A stretch of DNA of 64,000 nucleotides from Elysia chlorotica (taxonomy: Eukaryota > Mollusca > Gastropoda > Plakobranchidae), in contig RQTK01000083.1 of assembly GCA_003991915.1 (NCBI GenBank), positions 112,207-176,206 of the forward strand. Direction: 5' to 3'. The notes below the pieces were generated by a model. The model did not search any database. It had not been told where the DNA came from and saw nothing but the letters and a program-made list of their open reading frames with translations. This document shows, piece after piece, positions 23,601 to 35,600 of the stretch (the first letter of the stretch is position 1; every line of letters begins with the position of its first letter). A program made the position numbers and the translations under genes.

Positions 23601-26600
23601 TTTAGTATTGAACTTTGCAGAGTAGATTTCTTTTTTCATGGGTTTTCTGTGTCCGACACAACCACAAGTGAGTTTGGCAGTGTTGCCCATCATTTAATTG
23701 GTAATGAAAAGTTGGCAGGTCAAAGTTCTTTATAGATGTTACACATTATCATATAATATGAACTGCCATTTAATGTAAAAAGCATCAGTCAAAAAAAAAA
23801 AGAGGATCAAATTGGCATCACTGTATGTTTTGTCATCCAATATGTTATGCTAATTTATGTGAAAAGAATAATGGTCTGATTTACATCACTACGCTGTGTC
23901 CAGCCACAGGAGTCGAGACCGGCTGGCTGACCTCGTGGCAGAGCATCTGGACCACCTTCACTACCTGAACGACATCTTCCTGATCCACATCGACACGCTG
24001 AGCCGGGTCCTCACAGACAAGCTCATCAACCGCCTGCTCGTCCCGCTGTACGTCTACTCCCTCACAAAGCGCAAGAGGCTGCCAGACCAGGCGGTGAGTC
24101 ACGGTTGTTGGGTTGGTTTAACGTCCAACAGCAGCATTATATAGGCTATATTGTGGACGGACGTCTGACAATTTTTATGTGCTGCCACACACGAGACAGG
24201 GCGAGGATACCATGACTCCTGTCTCAGCCTGTCACATTATACTGACACCGACCCACCCAGTAGGGAACGCAACAGCCAGGATTCGAACTCGGGACCTTTT
24301 GCGTCGGGAGCCGATGTTCTACCCCAGGACCACCGCGCCCCTTCCGTGAGTCACGGTACCAGCCGGTCGGCTTAAGATAAAGTTATAAGATTATGATTAT
24401 ATTTTTTACCGTATTAATGTATATAAAGGGCTCAGTGGAAAAAACGCCAGATAAGTCACAAACAGAAAAAAGTTTTTTTAAAGTTGATTTTAAAAAAAAT
24501 TGGCCCATTTTTGTTTTAACATGTCCATGAGATGGATACTGATCTAACACATGCATTGATTTGCTGTTTATGATTTGACACAGCTGTAACATCCGTTTTA
24601 TTTCAGGATGACAGAAAGCATGTGAGCTGTGTGGTGTCGCTGTTCCTCCTGTCTCAGGTACGAACAGTTCTTAACATTTTATCGCACACATCTAGCACAA
24701 GTTTGTATTGGTCTGCACACCTTCCATTTCGAAATGATACAATCTAAAGCTTTCACTTAATATAGTGGCGACACCTTGCCCATTCTTTGTGTACCAACAA
24801 AAGCTATCTCTGTCTTTGAGCAAGCAAAGAAAAGATCTAGCCTATTGATCTGCTGCTCACCATTAGATCATTCAAATGAAATATTACAGGGAAGGGGTCA
24901 TTAGCTGTTGTAAGAATAGTGTGAAGAGATGCAGAAAACAAGTGTAATGAAGAGGGGTTGGTGAGGGGTCAAATTGTACCAATATAGGTGTAAGGTTATA
25001 TCTGAACAGCCCCAAAGCCTTGTGCAGTACAAACACAGGTGTAACATTAAGGCCCTCCATTTTAACCTGTCTGGGCGCCATTGGCAAAGCTTTCAGCAAG
25101 AAGAAGATAAAAGGTGCAATCTAGGAGCGAATACTCACAACATCAATACATTTACTGCTCAATTTCTATTACCTACTTTTAGACCTTCAAATAATAAAAT
25201 ACAGAAAATTCCAGTAAAAAGACTGGGCCCAAGATGAGCTCAAACAAACCTGGCCTGTCGTTGACACATCACAGCTGGAAGTAAAAAAAAATTTTTTTAA
25301 ATCCATTCAAGTACCCCTCACCTCTTCCAAATGTTCAAAATGAACATCACATAAAAAGTCACAATTTTTTTCCTATTTTGATATTATTTGGGATTGGTGA
25401 CTTGTTAAGTTTATTTGAAAGCTTCATTTTAGTACCTTGCCCTTCTTCCGTTTTTATGTGTGCAGGTTTTTCTGATCATCCACTACTCGCCGTTGATGCA
25501 GCAATTGGCACAGGTCATATTTCAAGGCGACGTGGCCCTGTCAGAGCCCACAGGCATCGGGCACAGAGCCTCTCCAAAAATGGTGAGTCGGGCATCAGCT
25601 TTCAGAAAGAAAAATAATAACAGCAAACCTGATTTCTTCAATAGTTTCCCTAAAACAGTCTTCAGTTTAGAACCCTTTACATGAAAAATACTTCAGATTT
25701 TCTTTTTTAACCATTGCAGTGCCTCGCCCGGAAAAAATTTTCTTCTTTAGGCACTTTCCAAAATTTCATCCTTACAGAAACAGGAACTGAGAAAAACAAC
25801 CTATTTTATTTTATAAGTATAATGTGACCAGTTGAGACAGGGGTCCAGGTCTCCCTGCACTGTCTTGAGTGAGGTAGCACATAAAATTGTCAGACATTAG
25901 TCTTGGGGCCCATCAACAAGGAAGTCTATAAAGTGTTGACGTTGGATGCTAAGCAACAACACAAACACAAATGAGAAAAAAAAGTTACCAAGTTACACCT
26001 TGCTTTCCCCCACCCCCCTCCCCATCCGTCCAGGGCATTCGAGAATTCCGACCACCGAGAGAGTCACTGGAGAAAACCCTGGAAAACACTCGTCCAAAGC
26101 GAAACTACGAGCAGACGCAACAGGAGACGGCCGGGGGAGCCAAGGCCAAGGGAGGTAATCAGCAGCAGCAGGCGCAGGAAGGAAGCAGCTCGGTGAGCCT
26201 GGAGCAGGCCGTGGCAGCCTCGGCAACGACATCTGCCCTCACGGCAGATGCGATGAGCACACCATCCACAGGTTGGTAGTTAACTATTTATGCAGTGATG
26301 CCAATTTTCCATACATCTGTGGATTTTTAGTAAAAATATAACCATACAGTTTGAGGTTTAATATTATGTTCTTAGTTTCAGTCCTGGCTTACAGTAAAAA
26401 AATGTTTGACCAAGTTGTCATCACTGTTTTTATGGTGGGAGGTTTTATGGGCTCCTCCAGAGTTTAGGGTTGTTTTTTGTTCCCAAATGAAAAAAAAAAC
26501 ATGTTAGATTTTCAAAATGTTCTCTCAAAGTTCAAAATATGTAGTGATAATGTAAAGAGGTGGAATGAGTTCTGAAATAAATATTATGTGTAGACCCTAA

Positions 26601-29600
26601 GTGAAAACTGATAGCGTTCATACGGTTTTACAGAGTGAACATACAATCAATTCCTCTAAATGATTTCATATTACACCTTGTATTTCCTCCATCAAGAAAA
26701 TTTTTTACCTTTTGAATTTCCGGTCAACGAGAAGGAATCTTGTAACAGACCTGCCTACTTGTACCGATTTGATCGGTACGTACCGATTTTCGTCGTCAAT
26801 CCCGATTTCCCGATTTCCACGGAAATGTACCGATTTTTCAAATTTTGAATATATTCAGCATAGCAGCGCGATCGCCGATTTTTTTTCTTCAATATCTGCC
26901 TCTGTTCATTAAGAAACAAAAGACTATCCCGTTTCCACGGCGGCAGAAAGCTCATGACCCGCACATAATTACATTTCATCCAAGTCCGTCTTTGAAATAA
27001 TTATAGTACATGCGCTCTTTATCGAAGCCTATTCTCTTAAATCTTAGTGTCTGAGATGATCGAAAGGGTACTGAAAGTACAACTCCCCAAGCTGCCAACC
27101 CGTACGCTTCGCTATTTTCGTTAAAAGTTCTACTCAAATACGCCGATAAGTTAAAAACATTGAAAATATACAACCGTCCGTGCAACACCGCTGTTTTTCG
27201 TAATAAAGGTACATGTGTTTGAGATACGGCTACGATTTTCCTCTCAATCACACAACCGAAACCAGAGTGATGAATAAAGAAAGTTTTCAGTGTTTTGTGC
27301 GTGGGCGAAATAAAATTTATGAACGATTCATTTATTTTATCGATAGGTGATATTTTTCTCTTTTTTCTATACTTGATATACATTGCTATCGAGATTGGGT
27401 TAATCAACAACATAATAGAAACCGACCAGTCCCAACTCGAAATTAACTCTTGCGTTCATTAGTCCGAATCATACCAATCTCTCTATCTTGGACGTTCAGT
27501 TCCCAGTCAAGGTAGTAATGATTCTGATTTGCGTTACCATGAGCTCAAAATGCGTTTACAAACAAGTAAAGTAGATCTAGTTAATCGTTTATTCGTGCGA
27601 TTAATACCATCTTAACACCCAGCCCTTGACCTTCGTCCTTATTTACAACTCCTTCCCGTGCACGAATCTTCCGCGAGGGAAACAGGTTGAAAATTTAGTT
27701 ATCTTTTATTCACCTAGACAGTATGAAACAGAGTGTACGTGGCATGTAGAAAACGTATGCAGATTCCCAATACTCACCCATATTTTGATTTTTTTTAAAA
27801 ATATATTCTCTCCGACCAGAAGGTGCCCTGAGTCCGAGCAGCGAGGTTTGCTCCGGGGACACGGAACTGTCGTCCCCCACCCAGAACTCGACGGACGAGG
27901 AGAAGCTCCTGGGCCGGACGTACCAGCGGCTTGCTCCGAGTCGATCCAACAGCCAGCCCACGGCCGAGAGCCTGCAGCTCAGCTTTAGCCTCGACAACAG
28001 GTCAGTGGTTGGCTAGCAGTGTACAGGGGCTAGAGAGCTTGGTGGGTGAAATCAAGCTGGAGGTAAAGCAATGTCAATTTTAATGTTTAGGGGACAAAAA
28101 TGTAAAAAAATTTGTGGGGCAAACCAATGGCCTGGAAAACAAGTTAGCCTGGAAAACAAGTTAGCGACGTCAAATTTTTTTTCTTGAAATTTATGGATTT
28201 TAAAAAAAGAAGATGGCATGTCAGAGTTCAGTAAAACTATGTGAAGGGGTTGTGTCTTTTGATTCAATATATTTTCATAGTGCTACAATTATGGCATAAG
28301 TAAGGTTTGTGCCAAAACGCACATCATATGTTGTTGTAAAAGTGAAAATAAGATATAATTTTAAATATAAAAATCAGCTAACAGGTTTTTTGCTTTATCT
28401 CAATAGAAACTTGTGTTGCATAAGGCATAAATTATGAAATAAAACAGTTTTTATTAATTATCTCAATAGTAGCAAAATAATTATAATGTATGTCAAAATT
28501 GCAGCACAGTGACAATATCTATTTAATTGTCAAAGTTTAGTAAATAAATGTTGATCCAGTTGGCATGACTGAGCAGAAACAGCAGTAAAAAATTGTCAAT
28601 GCAAGCTTAGGACGCAAAAAATGCAATTTTTGGGAAAGCAGACCAGCTCAAGTCTTGCCTCTTTAGTCTTGCCTTGGGAGTAAAAATAAATACATTAGTG
28701 AGAGGAATACTCGCTGATATAAAAAAACCCAACATCTGGCTGCCCAAAGATCATGAGGCAAGTGTGGACCTAGGGAGCGCAATGTCTTGGTACTTGTTTT
28801 ATCAGAGAAGACTTTATGTGTCGGACATACATGATAACTAGGTTTAATAATCAGATGTAGGTTCATTTTAGTGTGCCTTTTGAATGGTTTAGAATTTTGT
28901 TGTCTTGTCGAGCTCGCTCAGCCGTTGCCAGGTGACTCAAGTTATCACTAGATTCAGATATTGATGAAAAAGAAAAGACACTTTGTGTTACTCACAGTTT
29001 TAAGCATGGTTAGCCTTGGGTATTCCTTTATAAATTAAAAAAAAATCATTTTCTTGCCCTGCAATTTAGGAAATACATAAAAAAGCAATTTGGCTCTGAA
29101 GGAGGCCATAAATATAATTCATCAGATTTGTTCATTCTTCTTTAACCTTTAAATCATTATGCCCCTGCTTTGCGCTGCTGCCTATTTCCTCTTTACCTCT
29201 GCTCTACAGATGGCGTCTTTTATTGAATATTTCTGTAGTCGATGTACATTTATTCAGAAAAAAGTCAGTCGGGGAACAAGTAAAACAGTTCTAAAAAATC
29301 AGTGACTTAAAGATTAATTTTTTTTGCTCTTCTGAATAACAGTATCGGAGCAACAGTACTATAACCTTCTAGCGAAGTTTAATGTTTGTATGTGTATTTT
29401 GTTCACAGACCCTATTTGGAGGCCATCTTTAATGCTTTGGAGTGCAGTGAAAACGATTACTCTGCTTTGTTTGCTCTGTGTCTCCTTTACGCCATGGGAC
29501 AGAGTCGGGGTGAGTGAACAATAACCCAGCTGGTCAACTTCTAAATACCTGAACAGTTTTTAATTAATTCTAGAGTAACTCAAGCACAAAAAACTATGCT

Positions 29601-32600
29601 GGTGAGACTAAATCAAAAAATACAAAAAGCCAAATATTGTGGCTTGAACTGTTCTAGAAAATCGCCATTGGGAAAAAAAAGTAACTCATTGATAAAAACA
29701 AAATAGCCAAACCAATACTTAAAAGTCCTGTACCATTTTTTGTATGTTTTAATTCCAAGTGCTCGTAGAAAAGGCAGAGGGGGTGAGGGGGTGCTGAGTT
29801 AAAGAGAGCTGGGCTAGTGTAAAAAGTTAAGCAGTAAAGCTACACTTAATGCTTGGAGAGGTTTTTAAATTGCCTAAAACTAATCTAGCACCTGTTGAAA
29901 TTGTTTGCAAAAGGACATTTTAAAGAGGACAATACTTGGAGCTTCTGCAGGAAATGATACTTTACAGTAAATAGTCTGTTTGCTCTTACCAAAAACATTG
30001 TGGGGACCTTGATGTTTTGTAGGCAAGATTCCTATGATAATTTTTACTGGCAAAACAAAAATACTAGTGAGGAAAAGTTTCCCTGCAGATCTTCTGGTGT
30101 CTTGAGATGAGGAAGTATGTTGTCTGTAAAGAACATGTTTAATAATGTGTCATAATCGCATACTGCTTGTTTTCCAGGAATCTCCCAGTCGCTGCTAGAC
30201 GGAGTGCTCATGCCCACGGATCGATCCGAGGTAGGATTAGCGAACAGACTCGGCAGCGAAATCTGGGCAAAATAACCTTTCAGGGGCAGCTCTAATGTTT
30301 ATTTTTATCCCATGTTTAGGTACTGTAAACTAACAAAAAATGGCATTAGCATATTGTGACTGAGGTAAAACCCTAAGTAGAGTAACCATTGTGAAAATGG
30401 TGATAATCATTATTGGTAGACTTTTTTTTGTCCAGTTGGAGGATGTTCTTTAGACCTTTTTCAGTCAAATTTCACATGTTTTTTTTTTACCTTCAAATAT
30501 TGCATCCTGACTTGTGAGTTAAGCATGCAACATTACTGTTTAACTGTTCCTAATAGAGAAAGTAGGTTGAAAGATATTAACAAGAAAGGAAGCAATCACG
30601 CAACTTTTTTTTTTTACTTTGCAAAAGATAAACATGTAAAACCTTCCCCATGTTTTTTGTTTGTTTCAGAGCAAGGAGAATTATAACTTGTTCTTAGTGG
30701 AGCGACTTATTCGTCTTATTGAGCTGGGCTGTCAGTCAGGTGAGCCTTATTTAACTCATGTCTGATTCAATTGAACCCAAACACTGACTGAAAACAAGAG
30801 TTTACCACAACAGCACAAAGAATAGAAGACCTATAAGGTATGGATAAAATACAATGGGCAATGCAAATTGATTTTGATTTTTTTTTTTTTTTGGTTGAAA
30901 ATCTTGACAAGAACAATAGTCTTGGGACTTGTTCATATAATGGCCTAGGCGCTGATGTTTTGCATTAAGAAACCTAACTTTACCTTAACATTTTTTTGGC
31001 TTCCTGCTACAGGGAGCAAGGTCCGGATTGCGACGCTGGAGATGAGCATCAAGGTGCTGAGACAGATGGTGATGAAGGACGGGCAGTCGTACCTCCAGGA
31101 CAGACACCTGGCCTGCGTTGAGAATGCTCGCGAGTGCTGCACTCAGCTCCTCAGGAACTTCTACAAAGTACGGTCGCTTCAGCTCCTCCTTATGTGTCAG
31201 CTACTACAGTATTATTATTGGATTAGTGACCTGTCTTTTTATCTGTTAGATTACATTTAGTGACGTTTCTTTTTATCTTTTGGATTAGGGACTTTTTATT
31301 AGAACCGTGATTTTTCTTTTTTTTTATTTAATAGATTTGTGACTTTTCTTTTTTATTTATTAGATCAGTGACTTTTCTTTTTGTTTGTTAGATCAATGGG
31401 TGAAAAGAGTGAGCTAAACGACCTTTCCGAATTTTGTATAAAAAGAAAAAGATAGCCTGCTTAGAAGGCTGCCATTATTAATAATGTTCATACAGAAAAA
31501 CGCATAGATGTATCTTGTTTTTAATTTCACCCTCTCAGAGCAAAACAAAATGTGTTGTGTTTTTTTTTTTCATATCAAATACAAATCTTTATCTAAATTT
31601 TTATCCCCAGAGCGAGGAAATATTTCTAGACATGTTTGAAGACGAGTACAGGGAAATGAAGGTCAGTTGAATTCAAGAGGATAAAAACATATCCATATTA
31701 TCTGGACGGGGAATGAAATTTTTTTGCAGGAAATCAAATGGTGAAGTCCTCATTTGCTGCTTTTATTTTGTGCAAGATGTGAATCTATGAAGCAGCCTCC
31801 TGCCTGACAATCTTGCTCTCTGACTTTGCCGTTTGGTAAAATACAGTGGTTCTCAACAAATTTAGGAAAAGTCATTGCCTTTAGAAATTAGTTGAATCTA
31901 GATGAACATTTTAAAGGGACTTTGATGTTTCTACAAGATTATTTTATCAGCCACTCAGATTGTTATTTCTACTGTAAACTTCCGTATTTAAGTTGATGTA
32001 GCTGAAAACATTGAAAAAGTGTATCATGGCCGTTAGAAATTAGTGGAATCTAGATGACTTACATATTTCTACATGATTTTTTCCATCTGCCACAAAGATG
32101 TTTTAAGATGGTTATTTTATCTGCCACATAGATATTTTAACATCATTGTTTTATCTGCCACATAGATATTTTAAGATGGTTATTTTATCTGCCACATAGA
32201 TATTTTAAAGTGGATATTTTATCTGCCACATAGACATTTTAACAGGATTGTTTTATCTGCCAGTTAGACATTTTAAGATTCTTGTTTCGTATGCCACATA
32301 GCTATTATAACATGGTTGTTTTATCTGTCTGTCCAGACGCGGCCGTTGAATGTGGAGTACCTGATGCAGGACGCCTCCATCCTCCTCCCTCCGACAGGCA
32401 CCCCCCTCACTGGCATTGACTTCAACAAGCGGCTGCCATGTGGGGAGGTAGAACGAGCCAGACGGGTAAGGGTTTCAGCTGTTGGCTGTTGGCTTAGTAT
32501 CTATTGCTTAGCGTCCAAAATCAGCACTATATAAGTATAGGCAGTATTGCAGATGGGCCCAAGACTTGTATCTCTGACAATTTTGCAAGCTGCCACACAG

Positions 32601-35600
32601 ACACAGTGCAGGGATACAATGACTCCTGTCTGAGCTGATCACCTAAAACTTACACCAAACAAACCAGTTGGGGACAAAATAAGCACATAGTAGGCTATAC
32701 TATGGATTGGTCCCAACAGTAAGCTCCGTCAAGTTTACATGCTGCCACATACATACAGTGTTTGGGGATACCATGACTCCTGTCTTAGCCTGTCATTCAG
32801 ACTGCATAACAAATGCTCTTTGTACTGCTTTTGAATAATATTTTTGTTGCGGTTGGTTTGATTCCAGGCAATCCGGGTGTTTTTCCTCGTGCGTGATCTG
32901 TCGCTGAGCCTGATGCAGGAGAGGGAGACCCAGCTGCCGCTCACTAAGGAGGAGATGTGCATCAAGCAGGACGATGTCCTGGACCTAAGTAAGGCAGTAG
33001 TGAACGAAGGTCCTTGATCTTAGTAAGGGACTAGGGAATGAAGGTCATAGACCTCAGTAAGGATGTAGGGAATAAAGGTTCTAGGTGTCAGTAAGGATGT
33101 AGGGAATAAAGGTTCTAGGTGTCAGTAAGGATGTAGGGAATAAAGGTTCTAGGCGTCAGTAAGGATGTAGGGAATAAAGGTTCTAGGTGTTAGTAAGGAT
33201 GTAGGGAATAAAGGTTCTAGGCGTCAGTAAGGATGTAGGGAATGAAGGTCATAGACCTCAGTAAGGATGTAGGGAATAAAGGTTCTAGGTGTCAGTAAGG
33301 ATGTAGGGAATAAAGGTTCTAGGTGTCAGTAAGGATATAGGGAATGAAGGTCATAGACCTCAGTAAGGTAATGAAGGTTCTGGGTGTTCGTAAGGAAGTA
33401 GTGAATGAAGGTCCTAGACCTCAGTAAGGATGTAGGGAATAAAGGTTCTAGGCGTCAGTAAGGATGTAGGGAATAAAGGTTCTAGGCGTCAGTAAGGATG
33501 TAGGGAATAAAGGTCCTATACCTCAGTAAGGATGTAGGGAATAAAGGTCCTATACCTCAGTGAGGATGTAGGGAATGAAGGTCCTTGACCCCAGTAAGTA
33601 CAGAATATAGGTCTTAAATCTCAGTAAGGGAAAAGGGAATAAAGAATTAAATTCAATGTAAGGGCAAAGAATTACAGCACTAACTTACCTCTAAAAAGTT
33701 TGTGAGTCATATATGGAATGAATTTCTCATGCTGAATTTTACAAATGCTAACAATTTGTCATTAAAATCATCATTAAAACATCTTTATTTTTTTAGTATA
33801 ATTATGTTTAAAAAAATTTTTTTTTTTTTTTTTTTTCAAATTTTACCCACCTGCATTATTTTTTTCTTTCTTTGTAAAGTCCTTTTTCTTAAATCACGAA
33901 GTTGTTCTATTTCTCTTGCCTTCTACAGATAACAGTGACCTGATAGCTTGCACTGTGGTGACTAGAGAAAGGTGTGCATTCATTTGCTTTTTACTCCTGA
34001 TATAGCGAAAAAAACAGGACTTTTTTCTTCTTCTAATGGCAGTAATGCCAGAACATCTTTACAGCAATGCACACAATAAGCATTTGATAAATTATTTTTT
34101 TAAAAACACACACAAGAAAAGCATGGACAAATTGGACATAACTGACAATATTTATCACGTTATTTTTCATGATTAAATAGATATTGGATTTGACTAGATC
34201 GTACTAGATAAGTAGAGGTGTACATTTTCTGTTGTTTTTTTGTTTTGTTTTTTTAATCAGGGTTCACTTGCTAAGCTTTTTTGTTCAACTGACATTTTTT
34301 TCCCCCACAATTTCTCAATTCTCTTCTAGACTAACTAAGGCAATTGGTTTTCCTACATCTTAAGAAGCTGAAGAAATTGTTTGGTTGCAGATTCTATGAC
34401 TGAGTAGAACAAAGCGTTCATGTAGAAAAAAAAATATCAAACTTTTCCCATCAAAACCGCACACTTTGTGGGCATCGATGTGCTCTCATGTTATCACATC
34501 TTTGCATCAAAGTGCATTCGTTCGATTTGGAAATAATGAATATCAAAGCTTTACCATTTATAAATTCTAAAAAAAAATTTTTTTTAAATAGTGGGCACAC
34601 AAAGAATAGCCCTTGAATCATGTGATCTTTAAAGGTTTACCTTCAAAACCCTGAGCTCTTAGGCTCGATACTGTTCTATATCCTTTCCTCCATAAGCATA
34701 TGGTGTTTACAAGAAAATTATAGCCACAACTGCTTGTAAATTTGACACAAGATCAAAGGGGGATCCCCTGATTTCCAGTATAATATTGAATTCGGGTATA
34801 CCACGAATACTGTTGCATAGGGTTTAAAAAATGTATTCTCTTCTTCCCCCTTGTTCAGTCGGAGACAGGAGCGTCGGTTTCTGGTGATTGATCCAGTTCA
34901 GCTGATCCTAGTAGAGCCAGACTCCAAGCGCCTGGGATGGGGGGTCGTCAAGTTTGTTGGATACCTACAGGTCAGTGTCTGTGAACCAGCCATGGTTTTT
35001 TTTTTTTATTATAGCAATAACATTAGTTATATTGGCAGTAATAACAGTAATATCAATAGTCATAACAACAATAATAATAATACTTGTAATATCAATAAGT
35101 GCGTAGAGGCAGGGGAGAAGAAGTTTGATTAGTGTGTATCAGTCATGGACTGGCCAATTTAGGTTGAGAATTAGGGCCCTTACGAAATGGCTTTTAGCAC
35201 TTTTTGTATTTTATTATCAAGATAATGTTCAAAATATGACATAGTTTTTGTTGTTTGCTTTTTTTTTTTTGTCCCTATTATCTCTATATGTGAGGCAACC
35301 AGGGTGAATCAGGCACAAGTCCCTAATATGAGTTTTGAGCTAGAGCCCTCTAAACATTGAAAAATACTATAAATTTACTTTTTTCATTTTCAAATTAAGT
35401 TAAATATCTTTGGTGCTAAAAATGATGGAGTAATAATTTTTTTCAAGCTCTCAAAGTGCCTATAGATGATGCTTTTTAACACAATCAATAACTCCAAAAG
35501 ACAAATTTCCGACCTGTGCATCATTTACCCTGGTTGCCTCACATGTTGGTTTGTGCTTATGTCAATTCATACTCAGTTTATGAAAGACTGAGCACCTATG

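Noticed and set aside
33000-33640. CRISPR-like array
   Set aside because: The repeats are contiguous 34-bp minisatellite units without unique spacers, in an animal intron.
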